Shown: piece after piece, positions 12,060 through 24,682 of the stretch
Layout: every line of letters begins with the position of its first letter
How positions within the stretch are numbered: the first letter of the stretch is position 1
Assembly: GCA_020284085.1 (NCBI GenBank)
Contig: JACEVL010006403.1
Coordinates: 2,269,001-2,333,000, forward strand
Origin: Aporrectodea caliginosa
Taxonomy: Eukaryota; Annelida; Clitellata; Crassiclitellata; Lumbricidae
DNA length: 64,000 nucleotides
Direction: 5' to 3'
The notes under the pieces: generated by a model
Told to the model about the DNA's origin: nothing
The model's database searches: none
Seen by the model: the letters and a program-made list of their open reading frames with translations, nothing else
Translations under genes and position numbers: made by a program

Positions 12060-14309
12060 TTCATCAATTCTACCTGTCTGTTTTTTCCGCTACCGCATGC
12101 TTCTTTCTCTGTGTCTCGTCTATTATCTCTGTCTTTGGCTTCCGTTGTCGTTCTTCCTCGTTGTTTCGTCAATTCTCTCAGTCTTAGAATTCGCTGTTTT
12201 CTCTCTCTTTGTTTTATAACTTCTCTGTGACTTTGGCTTCCGCTGTGGTTCTTCCTCTTTCTCTATCTTTATTTATTTCTATGTCCGTTTCCGCTGTCTC
12301 TTTTTCTTCTTTTAACTCCATTCTCTGTGTCATTTGCTTCCACTGTCGTTCCTCCACGTTCTCTCGTCAATTCTCCCTGTCTTTGGTTTCCGCTGTTCCT
12401 TTTTCTTCTCTTAACTCAATTTCTGTGTCATTTGCTTCCACTGTCGTTCCTTAGTCCATTCTTTCTGTCTTTGGCTTCCGATGTCGTTCTTCCTCGTTGT
12501 TTCGTCAATTCTCTCAGTCCTTAGAATTCGCTGTTTTCTCCTTTTGTTTTGTAACTTCTCTGTGTCTTTGGTTTCCGCTGTGGTTCTTCCTCTTTCTCTA
12601 GTCCATTTTCTCTGTCCGTTTCCGCTGTCCTTTCTCTTTCTTAGGCCATTCTTTCTGTCTTCGTCTTGTGCTGTCGCAATTTTTCATTTTTCAGATGATT
12701 TCTTATCTCTTCTTTCCAATCCAACTTTCTTCCATATTGTTTCCATTTCATGCAATCCATTTTCATTTTTCACATGATTTTTTTATCTCTTCTTCCCTTT
12801 CTAAGTCCAGTCTCCGCACCCATTTTCTTCCCCTTTCAAACAACCCATCTGTCTGAAAGAGAAGAATATGTAGAGGTGACATATTAGACAGGGAAGAAAA
12901 GATTAAAAGTCACTATGTCTTTGGTTCCCGCTGTCCTTCTTTCTCTTTCTTCAGTCCACTCTCTCTGTCTGTGGCTTCCACTGTCGTTCCTCCACGTTCT
13001 TTCGTCAATTCTCCCTGTCTGTTGTTTCCGCAATCCTTCTTTCTCTCTGTCTCGTCCATTATTTCTGTCTTTGGTTTCAACTGTTGTTCTTTCTCGTTCT
13101 TTAGTCCATTCTTTCTGTTTTTGTCTTCCGATGTCGTTCTTCTTCACTGTTTCGTCAATTCTCTCAGTCCTTGGATTTGGCTGTTTTTCTCTCTTTGCTT
13201 CGCAACTTCTCTCTCTCTCTTCTCTTCTCTCTCTCTCTCTCTCTCTCTTAGTCCATTCTCTCTGCCTTCGTCTTGTGCTGTCGCACATTCCTTCATTTTT
13301 CGCATGGTTTCTTATCTCTTCTTCCCTTTCCAAGTCAGTCTCCTCTCCATTTTCTTTATCTTTCTTATTTCGTCTGTCTGAAAGAGAAGAATAGTGAGAG
13401 GTGACATATTGGACAGGGAAGAAGAGATTGGAATTCTCTCTGTCTTTGATTCCCGCTGTCCTTCTTTCTCTTTCTTCAGTCCATTCTCTCTGTCTGTGGC
13501 TTCTACTGTCGCTCCTCCACGTTCTTTCGTCAATTCTCCCTGTATTTAGTTCCCTCGATCCTTCTTTGTCTTTCTTCAGTCCATTCTCTCTGTCTGTGGC
13601 TTCTACTGTCGCTCCTCCACGTTCTTTCGTCAATTCTCCCTGTGTTTGTATTCCGCTGTCCTTTTTTCTCTTCTTTAGACATTTCTCTTTGTCTTTGGAG
13701 TCCACTGTAGTTCGTCCTCGTTCTTTAGTGAATTCTCCCTGTCTTTTGTTTACGCTGTCTTTCTTTCTCTTTCTTTAGTCTACCTCTTTCTCTTGTCGTT
13801 CTTTCTCTTTGTTTCATATATTCATTGTTTCTCTAGTTTCCGTTGTCGTTCCTTCTCCTCGCTTCGTCAATTCTCTCTACATTTGCTTTCCCCTGTTGTT
13901 CTTCTTCTCCGTTTCCTGTATTCTCTCTGTCTTTGCTTTCCTCTGTCGTTCTTTCTACTTGTTACGTCGATTCTTTTTGTGTTTAGTTTCCGCTGTCGTT
14001 TCTCTTCCTCGTTTCGCCAATTCTCTCTCTATTTCTTTTCCGCGTTTATTCTTTTTCTCCGTTTTCTGCACTCTTTCTGTCTTTTGTTCTGTGTCTCTGT
14101 GTCTCTTTTTCCTTCTTGCTCTGTCTCTCGCTCTCTTTTCTCTCTCTCAGTTGGAGTCACCAGCTGAAATGGATGGGTGACACAAGGTGTGGGCGAGGAT
14201 GGGGCTCCACCTATCTCAAAATCGTTTAAGCAATCACAGATACTAGTCACGCACATCGACACTCTCACTAGTACTACGCCAATCAATATCGGCTATAACT
14301 TTACTAGTT
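12060..14309. repeat. left copy of a ~4.49-kb-spaced duplication
   Basis: This stretch matches 16560-18800 in order. The block tcagatgatt lies at 12691 and 17191 (offset 4500), and gggcgaggat at 14191 and 18677 (offset 4486). The last ~150 bases (14160-14309) are not pyrimidine-rich, so their near identity with the right copy cannot be explained by low complexity. The left boundary is fuzzy because the underlying units are themselves similar. Confidence 0.8.
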
Positions 14310-14714
14310 CATCTCCGTTTCCCTTATTCTCTCTGTCTTTGCTTTCCCCTGTCGTTCCTCCTCGTTCTTTCGTCAATTCTCCCTGTCTATAGTTTACGAT
14401 GTCGTTCTTTCTCTTTATTTAGTCCATTCTTTCTGTCTTTGGCTTCCGTTGTCGTTCTCCTCGTTCTTTCATCAATTCTACCTGTCTGTTGTTTCCGCTA
14501 CCGCGTGCCTCTTTCTCTGTGTCTCGTCTATTATCTCGGTCTTTGGCTTGCGTTGTCGTTCTTCCTCGTTGTTTCGTCAATTCTCTCAGTCCTTATAATT
14601 CGCTGTTTTCTCTCTCTTTGTTTTGTAACTTCTCTGTGTCTTTGGTTTCCGCTGTGGTCCTTTCTCTCTCTCTAGTCCATTTTCTCTGTCCGTTTCGGCT
14701 GTCCTTTCTCTTTT

Positions 14715-14990
14715 TAGGCCATTCTCTCTGTCTTCGTCTTGTGCTTTCGCAATTTATTTCATTTTTCACATGATTTCTTATCTCTTCTTTCCAATCCAAC
14801 TCCCTTCCATATTGTTTCCATTTCATGCAATCCATTTTCATTTTTCACATGATTTTTTATCTCTTCTTCCCTTTCTAAGTCCAGTCTCCGAATCATATTC
14901 TTTCCCTTTCAAACAACCCATCTGTCTGAAAGAGAAGAATATGTAGAGGTGACATATTAGACAGGGAAGAAAAGATTAGAAGTCTATGTC
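14715..14990. repeat. third partial copy of the duplicated block
   Basis: Repeats the run found at about 12640-12915 and 17140-17410: cttatctcttctttccaatc, the ttccatttcatgcaatcc motif, and the purine-switch segment ending in gacagggaagaaaagatta. The array therefore grew by duplications of several sizes, not a single event. Confidence 0.75.
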
Positions 14991-16559
14991 TTTGGTTCCC
15001 GCTGTTTTTTCTCTTTCTTCAGTCCATTCTCTGTGTCATTTGCTTCCACTGTCGTTCCTCCTCGTTCTTTCGTCAATTCTCCCTGTCTATAGTTTACGAT
15101 GTCGTTCTTTCTCTTTCTTTAGTCCATTCTTTCTGTCTTTGGCTTCCGTTGTCGTTCATCCTCGTTCTTTAGTCAATTCTACCTGTCTTTTTTTTCCGCT
15201 GTCATGCTTCTTTCTCTGTGTCTCGTCTATTATCTCTGTCTTTGGCTTCCGTTGTCGTTCTTCCTCGTTGTTTCGTCAATTCTCTCAGTCCTTAGAATTC
15301 GATGTTTTCTCTCTCTTTTTTGTAACTTTGTCTTTGGTTTCCGCTGTGGTTCTTTTTTTTCTCTAGTTTATTTTCTATGTCCGTTACCGCTGTCCCTTTT
15401 CTTCTTTAACTCCATTCTCTGTGTCATTTGCTTCCACTGTCGTTCCTCCTCGTTCTTTCGTCAATTCTCCCTGTCTATTGTTTACGATGTCGTTCTTTCT
15501 CTTTCTTTAGTCCATTCTTTCTGTCTTTGGCTTCCGTTGTCGTTTTCCTCGTTCTTTCATCAATTCTACCTGTCTTTTTTTTCCGCTGTCGCATTCTTCT
15601 TTCTCTGTGTCTCGTCCATTATCTCTGTCTTTGGCTTCCGTTGTCGTTCTTCCTCGTTGTTTCGTCAATTCTCTCAGTCCTTTAATTCGCTGTTTTCTCT
15701 CTCTTTCCTCGTTTTTGTAATTCTCCCTTCTTCTGTCTTTGGTTTCCGCTGTGGTTCTTCCTCTTTCTCTAATTTATTCTCTCTGTCCGTTTCCGCTGTC
15801 TTTCTTTTTTTTGTTCTTTCTCGTTCTTTGTCTTCCTCTGTCTTTGGTTCTTCGCTGTTCTTCTGTTTCTTTCTTTATTCCATTCTTTCTGTCTGTGCTT
15901 CCTCTGTCGTTCTTCCTCGTTCTTTCGTCAATTCTCTCTGTCTTTAGAATTCGATGTTTTCTCTCTTTTTTCTTCTCTCTTTTGTTTCGCTGTCGTTCTT
16001 CTTTCTCTGTTTATTGGCTTTCGTCACTGTCGTTCTCCTTTTTCTTCTTTCAATTCTCTCTGTCTTTGCTTCTGTCGTGGTCCTCGTTCCGCTGTCCCTG
16101 TCTTTGTTTCTCTTTCTCTTTCTTTAGTCCATTTTCTCTGTCTTTGCTTCCGCTGTCGTTTCTCGTTCTTTCATCAATTCTCCTGTCTTGTTTCCGCTGT
16201 CATGCTTCTTTCTCTGTGTTTCGTCTATTATCTCTGTCTTTGGCTTCCGTTGTCGTTCTTTCGTCAATTCTCTCAGTCCTTTGAATTCGCTGTTTTCTCT
16301 CTTTGTTTTGTAACTTCTTTGTCTTTGGTTTCCGCTGTGGTTCTTCTTTTTTCTCTAGTTTATTTTCTCTGTCCGTTTCCGCTGTCCTTTTTCTTCTTTT
16401 TAACTCCATTCTCTGTGTCATTTGCTTCCACTGTCGTTCCTCCTCGTTCTTTCGTCAATTCTCCCTGTCTATTGTTTACGTTAGTCCACGCTTCAATTTC
16501 TTCATCCTCGTTCTTTGTATCTTTCAATTCTATTCTCTCTGTCTTTATTCTTGTTTTTC

Positions 16560-18800
16560 CGCTCTGCATTCTTTCTCTGTGTCTCTATTATCTCTGTCCT
16601 TCCTGTCGTTCTTCCTCGTTGTTTCGTCAATTCTCTCAGTCCTTAGAATTCGCTGTTTTCTCTCTCTTTCGTTTCCCTTTAACTTCTCTGTGACATTTGG
16701 ATTTCACGCTGTGGTTCTTCCTCTTTCTCTAGTTTATTTTCTATGTCTTTGGTTTCCGCTGTCTCTTTTTCTTCTTTTAACTCCATTCTCTGTGTCATTT
16801 GCTTCCACTGTCGTTCCTCCTCGTTCTTTTCTCTCGTCAAGTTTTCGTTCTTTCTCTGTCTTTCTTGGCTTCCGTTGTCGTTCCTCCTGTTCTTTTTTCA
16901 ATTCTCTTAACTCAATTTCTGTGTCATTTGCTTTCACTGTTCGTTCCTTTAGTCCATTCTTTCTGTCTTTGGCTTCCGATGTCGTTCTTCCTCGTTGTTT
17001 CGTCAATTCTCTCAGTCCTTAGAATTCGCTGTTTTCTCCTTTTGTTTTGTAACTTCTCTGTGTCTTTGGTTTCCGCTGTGGTTCTTCCTCTTTCTCTAGT
17101 CCATTTTCTCTGTCCGTTTCCGCTGTCCTTTCTCTTTCTTAGGCCATTCTTTCTGTCTTCGTCTTGTGCTGTCGCAATTTCTTTCATTTTTCAGATGATT
17201 TCTTATCTCTTCTTTCCAATCCAACTCCCTTCCATATTGTTTCCATTTCATGCAATCCATTTTCATTTTTCACATGATTTTTTATCTCTTCTTCCCTTTC
17301 TAAGTCCAGTCTCCGCACCATTTTCTTCCCCTTTCAAACAACCCATCTGTCTGAAAGAGAAGAATATGTAGAGGTGACATATTAGACAGGGAAGAAAAGA
17401 TTAAAAGTCACTATGTCTTTGGTTCCCGCTGTCCTTCTTTCTCTTTCTTCAGTCCACTCTCTCTGCCTGTGGCTTCCACTGTCGTTCCTCCACGTTCTTT
17501 CGTCAATTCTCCCTGTCTGTTGTTTCCGCAATCCTTCTTTCTCTCTGTCTCGTCCATTATTTCTGTCTTTGGTTTCAACTGTTGTTCTTTCTCGTTCTTT
17601 AGTCCATTCTTTCTGTTTTTGTCTTCCGATGTCGTTCTTCTTCACTGTTTCGTCAATTCTCTCAGTCCTTGGAATTTGGCTGTTTTTCTCTCTTTGCTTC
17701 GCAACTTCTCTCTCTCTCTCTCTCTTAGTCCACTCTCTCTGCCTTCGTCTTGTGCTGTCGCACATTCCTTCATTTTTCGCATGGTTTCTTATCTCTTCTT
17801 CCCTTTCCAAGTCCAGTCTCCTCTCCATTTTCTTTATCTTTCTTATTTCGTCTGTCTGAAAGAGAAGAATAGTGAGAGGTGACATATTGGACAGGGAAGA
17901 AGAGATTGGAAGACTCTCTGTCTTTGGTCTTTCCCGCTGTCCTTCTTTTCTCTTTCTTCAGTCCATTCTCTCTGTCTGTGGCTTCTACTGTCGCTCCTCC
18001 ACGTTCTTTCGTCAATTCTCCCTGTCTTTAGTTCCCCGCTGTCCTTCTTTTCTTTCTTCAGTCCATTCTCTCTGTCTGTGGCTTCTACTGTCGTTCCTCC
18101 ACGTTCTTTCGTCAATTCTCCCTGTGTTTGTATTCCGCTGTCCTTTTTTCTCTTCTTTAGACATTTCTCTTTGTCTTTGGAGTCCACTGTAGTTCGTCCT
18201 CGTTCTTTAGTGAATTCTCCCTGTCTTTTGTTTACGCTGTCTTTCTTTCTCTTTCTTTAGTCTACCTCTTTCTCTTGTCGTTCTTTCTCTTTGTTTCATA
18301 TATTCATTGTTTCTCTAGTTTCCGTTGTCGTTCCTTCTCCTCGCTTCGTCAATTCTCTCTACATTTGCTTTCCCCTGTTGTTCTTCTTCTCCGTTTCCTG
18401 TATTCTCTCTGTCTTTGCTTTCCTCTGTCGTTCTTTCTACTTGTTACGTCGATTCTTTTTGTGTTTAGTTTCCGCTGTCGTTTCTCTTCCTCGTTTCGCC
18501 AATTCTCTCTCTATTTCTTTTCCGCGTTTATTCTTTTTCTCCGTTTTCTGCACTCTTTCTGTCTTTTGTTCTGTGTCTCTGTGTCTCTTTTTCCTTCTTG
18601 CTCTGTCTCTCGCTCTCTCTCTTTTCTCTCTCTCAGTTGGAGTCACCAGCTGAAATGGATGGGTGACACAAGGTGTGGGCGAGGATGGGGCTCCACCTAT
18701 CTCAAAATCGTTTAAGCAATCACAGATACTAGTCACGCACATCGACACTCTCACTAGTACTACGCCAATCAATATCGGCTATAACTTTACTAGTTCATCT
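16560..18800. repeat. right copy of the ~4.49-kb-spaced duplication
   Basis: Partner of 12060-14309. Small indels separate the copies: one copy has ctttcatttt where the other has tttcatttt, and the CT dinucleotide runs near 13210 and 17705 differ in length. The duplication is therefore real rather than an exact assembly echo. It ends at the actagttcatct motif (14300 and 18790). Confidence 0.8.
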
Positions 18801-18894
18801 TTCCGTTTCTCCCTGTCATTCTGTCTCTGTCTTTGCTTTTAACTCCCTGTCGTTCCTCAATGTCGTTCGTTCTTTCGTCAATTCTCCCTGTCCT

Positions 18895-21800
18895 CCATAG
18901 GCGACAGCATCCAGCGCCTTTCCATAGGCGACATCATCCAGAGCCTCTCCATAGGCGACAGCATACATAGCGCCTCTCCATAGGCGACTGCATACAGCGC
19001 CTCTCCATAGGCGACATCATCCAGCGCCTCTCCATAGGCGACATCATACAGAGCCTCTCCATAGGCGACTGCATACAGCGCCTCTCCATAGGCGACATCA
19101 TCCAGAGCCTCCATCCAGAGCCTTTCCGCGACATCATCCAGCGCCTCTCCATAGGCGACATCATCCAGAGCCTCTCCATAGGCGACATCATCCAGAGCCT
19201 TTCCATAGGCGACATCATCCAGAGCCTTTCCATAGGCGACAGCATCCAGCGCCTCTCCATAGGCGACAGCATCCAGAGCCTCTCCATAGGCGACATCATC
19301 CAGCGCCTCTCCATAGGCGACAGCATCCATAGGCCTCTCCATAGGCGAGGCGACATCCAGCGCCTCTCCATAGGCGACAGCATCCAGCGCCTCTCCATAG
19401 GCGACATCATCCAGCGCCTCTCCATAGGCGACATCATCCAGAGCCTCTCCATAGGCGACATCATCCAGAGCCTCTCCATAGGCGACAGCATGCAGCGCCT
19501 CTCCATAGGCGACAGCATACAGCGCCTCTCCATAGGCGACATCATCCAGCGCCTCTCCATAGGCGACATCATCCAGCGCCTCTCATAGGCGACATCATCC
19601 AGAGCCTCTCCATAGGCGACATCATCCAGAGCCTCTCCATAGGCGACATCATCCAGCGCCTCTCCATAGGCGACAGCATACAGCGCCTCTCCATAGGCGA
19701 CATCATCCAGAGCCTCTCCATAGGCGACAGCATCCAGAGCCTTTCCATAGGCGACATCATCCAGAGCCTCTCCATAGGCGACATCATCCAGAGCCTCTCC
19801 ATAGGCGACAGCATACAGCGCCTCTCCATAGGCGACATCATCCAGAGCCTCTCCATAGGCGACAGCATACAGCGCCTCTCCATAGGCGACATCATCCAGC
19901 AGCCTCTCCATAGGCGACATCATACAGCGCCTCTCCATAGGCGACATCATCCAGAGCCTCTCCATAGGCGACATCATCCAGCGCCTCTCCATAGGCGACA
20001 TCATCCAGAGCCTCTCCATAGGCGACATCATCCAGAGCCTCTCCATAGGCGACATCATCCAGCGCCTCTCCATAGGCGACATCATCCAGAGCCTCTCCAT
20101 AGGCGACAGCATACAGCGCCTCTCCATAGGCGACAGCATCCAGAGCCTCTCCATAGGCGACATCATCCAGCGCCTCTCCATAGGCGACATCATCCAGCGC
20201 CTCTCCATAGGCGACATCATGCAGAGCCTCTCCATAGGCGACAGCATACAGCGCCTCTCCATAGGCGACATCATCCAGAGCCTCTCCATAGGCGACATCA
20301 TCCAGCGCCTCTCCATAGGCGACAGCATCCAGAGCCTCTCCATAGGCGACATCATACAGCGCCTCTCCATAGGCGACATCATCCAGAGCCTCTCCATAGG
20401 CGACATCATCCAGAGCCTTTCCATAGGCGACATCATCCAGCGCCTTTCCATAGGCGACAGCATACAGCGCCTCTCCATAGGCGACATCATCCACCCAGCG
20501 CCTCTCCATAGGCGACATCATCCAGAGCCTCTCCATAGGCGACATCATCCAGAGCCTTTCCATAGGCGACATCATCCAGAGCCTTTCCATAGGCGACAGC
20601 ATACAGCGCCTCTCCATAGGCGACATCATCCCAGCAGAGCCTCTCCATAGGCGACATCATGCAGAGCCTCTCCATAGGCGACAGCATCCAGCGCCTTCTC
20701 CATAGGCGACATCATCCAGAGCCTTTCCATAGGCGACAGCATGCAGAGCCTCTCCATAGGCGACAGCATAGCCTCTCCATAGGCGACAGCATACATAGCC
20801 TTCCATAGGCGACATCATCCAGAGCCTCTCCATAGGCGACAGCATGCAGCGCCTCTCCATAGGCGACAGCATCCAGAGCCTCTCCATAGGCGACATCATC
20901 CAGAGCCTCTCCATAGGCGACAGCATACATAGCCTCTCCATAGGCGACAGCATGCAGCGCCTCTCCATAGGCGACAGCATACAGCGCCTCTCCATAGGCG
21001 ACATCATCCAGCGCCTCTCCATAGGCGACAGCATATCCAGCGCCTCATAGGCGACAGCATACAGAGCCTCTCCATAGGCGACATCATCCAGAGCCTCTCC
21101 ATAGGCGACATCATCCAGAGCCTTCCATAGGCGACATCATCCAGCGCCTCTCCATAGGCGACATCATGCAGCGCCTCTCCATAGGCGACATCATCCAGAG
21201 CCTCTCCATAGGCGACAGCATCCAGCGCCTCTCCATAGGCGACATCATCCAGAGCCTTTCCATAGGCGACATCATCCAGAGCCTCTCCATAGGCGACATC
21301 ATCCAGAGCCTCTCCATAGGCGACAGCATGCAGCGCCTCTCCATAGGCGACATCATAGGCAGAGCATAAAGCGCCTCCATAGGCGACATCATCCACAGCC
21401 TCTCCATAGGCGACATCATCCAGAGCCTTCCATAGGCGACATCATCCAGAGCCTCTCCATAGGCGACAGCATGCAGCGCCTCTCCATAGGCGACATCATC
21501 CAGAGCCTTTCCATAGGCGACATCATCCAGAGCCTCTCCATAGGCGACATCATCCAGAGCCTCTCCATAGGCGACATCATACAGAGCCTTTCCATAGGCG
21601 ACATCATCCAGAGCCTCTCCATAGGCGACATCATCCAGAACCTCTCCATAGGCGACAGCATACAGCGCCTCTCCATAGGCGACAGGCGACAGCATGCAGC
21701 GCCTCTCCATAGGCGACAGCATGCAGCGCCTCTCCATAGGCGACATCATCCAGAGCCTTTCCATAGGCGACATCATCCAGAAGCCTTTCCATAGGCGACA

Positions 21801-23995
21801 TCATACAGCGCCTCTCCATAGGCGACATCATCCAGCGCCTCTCCATAGGCGACAGCATACAGCGCCTCTCCATAGGCGACATCATACAGCGCCTCTCCAT
21901 AGGCGACAGCATACAGCGCCTCTCCATAGGCGACATCATCCAGAGCCTTTCCATAGGCGACATCATCCAGAGCCTCTCCATAGGCGACATCATCCAGCGC
22001 CTCTCCATAGGCGACATCATCCAGCGCCTTTCCATAGGCGACAGCATGCAGCGCCTCTCCATAGGCGACAGCATCCAGAGCCTCTCCATAGGCGACATCA
22101 TACAGCGCCTCTCCATAGGCGACAGCATACAGCGCCTCTCCATAGGCGACAGCATACAGCGCCTCTCCATAGGCGACAGCATACAGCGCCTCTCCATAGG
22201 CGACATCATCCAGAGCCTCTCCATAGGCGACATCATCCAGCAGAGCCTCTCCATAGGCGACATCATCCAGAGCCTTTCCATAGGCGACAGCATGCAGCGC
22301 CTCTCCATAGGCGACAGCATGCAGCGCCTCTCCATAGGCGACATCATCCAGAGCCTTTCCATAGGCGACATCATCCAGAACCTTTCCATAGGCGACATCA
22401 TCCAGAGCCTTCTCCATAGGCGACATCATCCAGAGCCTCTCCATAGGCGACATCATCCAGAGCCTCTCCATAGGCGACAGCATGCAGCGCCTCTCCATAG
22501 GCGACATCATCCAGAGCCTCTCCATAGGCGACATCATCCACAGCCTCTCCATAGGCGACATCATCCAGAGCCTCTCCATAGGCGACATCATCCAGAGCCT
22601 CTCCATAGGCGACAGCATGCAGCGCCTCTCCATAGGCGACATCATCCAGAGCCTCTCCATAGGCGACATCATCCAGAGCCTCTCCATAGGCGACATCATC
22701 CAGAGCCTCTCCATAGGCGACATCATACCACAGCCTTTCCATAGGCGACATCATCCAGAGCCTTTCCATAGGCGACAGCATACAGCGCCTCTCCATAGGC
22801 GACAGCATACAGCGCCTCTCCATAGGCGACATCATCCAGAGCCTCTCCATAGGCGACATCATCCAGCGCCTTTCCATAGGCGACAGCATACAGCGCCTCT
22901 CCATAGGCGACATCATCCAGCAGCGCCTCTCCATAGGCGACAGCATGCAGAGCCTCTCCATAGGCGACATCATATGCAGCGCCTCTCCATAGGCGACATC
23001 ATCCAGCGACCTTTCCATAGGCGACATCATCCAAAGCCTTTCCATAGGCGACAGCATCCAGAGCCTCTCCATAGGCGACAGCATACAGCGCCTCTCCATA
23101 GGCGACATCATCCAGAGCCTTTCCATAGGCGACATCATCCAGAGCCTTTCCATAGGCGACAGCATACAGAGCCTTTCCATAGGCGACATCATCGACAGGC
23201 CAGCCTTTCCATAGGCGACAGCATACAGCGCCTCTCCATAGGCGACAGCATACAGCGCCTCTCCATAGGCGACGACATCATAGGCACAGCAGATCCTCTT
23301 CTATAGGCGACATCATCAAGAGCCTTTCCATAGGCGACATCATACAGAGCCTCTCCATAGGCGACATCATCCAGAGCCTTTCCATAGGCGACAGCATACA
23401 GCGCCTCTCCATAGGGCGACATCATCCAAGAGCCTTTCCATAGGCGACATCATCGAGAGCCTTTCCATAGGCGACATCATCGAGAGCCTTTCCATAGGCG
23501 ACATCATCCAGAGCCTTTCCATAGGCCTAGCATGCAGCACCTCTCCATAGGCGACAGCATACAGCGCCTCTCCATAGGCGACATCATCAAGAGCCTTTCC
23601 ATAGGCGACATCATCAAGAGCCTTTCCATAGGCGACATCATCCAGACCCTTTCCATAGGCGACAGCATACAGCGCCTCTCCATAGGCGACAGCATGCAGC
23701 GCCTCTCCATAGGCGACATCATCCAGAGCCTTTCCATAGGCGACATCATCCAGAGCCTTTCCATAGGCGACATCATCCAGAGCCTTTCCATAGGCGACAT
23801 CATCCATAGCCTTTCCATAGGCGACAGCATGCAGCGCCTCTCCATAGGCGACAGCATACAGCGCCTCTCCATAGGCGACATCGTCCAGAGCCTTTCCATA
23901 GGCGACATCATACAGGGCCTTTTCATAGGCGACATCATACAGAGCCTTTCCATAGGCGAAAGCATGTAGCGCCTCTCCATAGGCGACATCAACGA
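18895..23995. repeat. 5.1-kb minisatellite of a 27-bp unit, ~190 copies
   Basis: The unit is roughly ctctccataggcgac followed by atcatccagagc. It varies mainly at a few sites: atcat/agcat, then cc/ac/gc before ag, agc/cgc, and ctctcc/ctttcc. Four of six frames are open through the unit: minus ALDDVAYGE and LWMMSPMER, plus LSIGDIIQS and PLHRRHHPE. The array therefore contains frames of up to 518 codons. Scattered indels not divisible by three (for example near 20690, 21055, 23280 and 23410) break every frame, which argues against protein selection. The left edge abuts the pyrimidine array directly; the right edge decays into unique sequence at about 23990. Confidence 0.93.
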
Positions 23996-24171
23996 CAGTC
24001 TTTAAATTAGCGAGATCATCCAATAAACAGTTCACTTCCCGTGGTCCGGACACATCGCTGACGTATCACCTTCACCATGTGGAATGATTGAATTATTTGT
24101 TGAAGGAACGTAGTAACTGACTCAGTGACCAGTGTTTAATCTAGACGTCTCTTGGGGGAAGTTCCCCAGGA

Positions 24172-24682
24172 CAGTGGCGTAACCAGACCTAAATTTAAGA
24201 GGAGGCAACTTCACAAACTTCAGACACCAGTGCATATATTTCTCAAAGACCTTTTCCTAGACATTTTTAAATTCCGATAATCAGTGTTTAATCTACTCCC
24301 CTTGCTGTGGGAGGGGAAAAGTTGACGACTAGGGGTGGGGGGAGAGTGACAACAAGAATTTTCCAACAATTTTGAGGGCGGGGTAGTAACAAGACTTTTC
24401 CAAGAGTTTTCGAGGGGGGTAGTAAGAAGACTTTTCCAAGAGTTTTCGAGGGGGGTAGTAACAAGACTTTTCAAAGAATTTTCGACAAAATTTTTCACAT
24501 CTAGATTTAACACTGTCCGATGATGACCTTTTTTAGATTTGTCCTTTTTAAACTCAAATTCAAGAGGAGGCAAATTCACAGATCATTAACAAATTCCTGG
24601 TCATTTCAATTGAAACTCCACTATATAGGAAAACCAAGAGGAGGCAACTGCCTCCTCCTGCCTTCATGTAGCTACGCCTATG
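24172..24682. mobile_element. middle element of the nest: hAT-like MITE, 8-bp TSD
   Basis: Starts CAGTGGCGTAACCAGA and ends TGTAGCTACGCCTATG. It is flanked by identical 8-bp repeats CCCCAGGA (24164-24171 and 24683-24690), so it inserted into the outer element. It carries the aagaggaggcaact motif at both ends, linking it to 3188-3325 and 5744-5909. It is about 268 bp long once the innermost insertion is removed. Confidence 0.8.
24282..24515. mobile_element. innermost MITE of the nest, same family as the outer one
   Basis: Starts CAGTGTTTAATCTA and ends TAGATTTAACACTG, with 9-bp flanks TCCGATAAT (24273-24281) and TCCGATGAT (24516-24524) that differ at one base. The interior has about three direct repeats of a ~45-bp unit (gggggtagtaacaagacttt). 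It inserted into the hAT-like element after that element had landed in an older member of this same family. Confidence 0.8.

Larger units (their letters stand above)
8605..18893. repeat. 10.3-kb pyrimidine-rich tandem array
   Basis: The plus strand is almost entirely C and T, built from diverged units of about 45-60 bp with recurrent anchors such as cgtcaattctc, tagtccattc, tttggcttccg and gaattcgctgttttctc. Both strands have many overlapping frames of 60-300 codons rich in S, F, L and V (plus) or E, K, R and T (minus). These are by-products of low complexity: they overlap in all frames and lack start context and domains. A block where the strand switches to purine-rich (ctgaaagagaagaat...gacatatt) recurs near 12854, 13377, 14930, 17350 and 17865. 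Confidence 0.92.

Noticed and set aside
8596..18772. Dozens of Ser/Phe/Leu-rich and Glu/Lys/Arg-rich ORFs, including a 301-codon and a 273-codon frame
   Set aside because: Low-complexity shadows of the pyrimidine array, overlapping on both strands and in all frames.
18895..23995. CRISPR array
   Set aside because: Units are contiguous with no unique spacers, there are no cas genes, and the DNA is plainly eukaryotic.
18878..24053. Many long ORFs (up to 518 codons) in the 27-bp array as repeat proteins
   Set aside because: Four frames are open at once and frame-breaking indels occur throughout, so no single frame is under selection.
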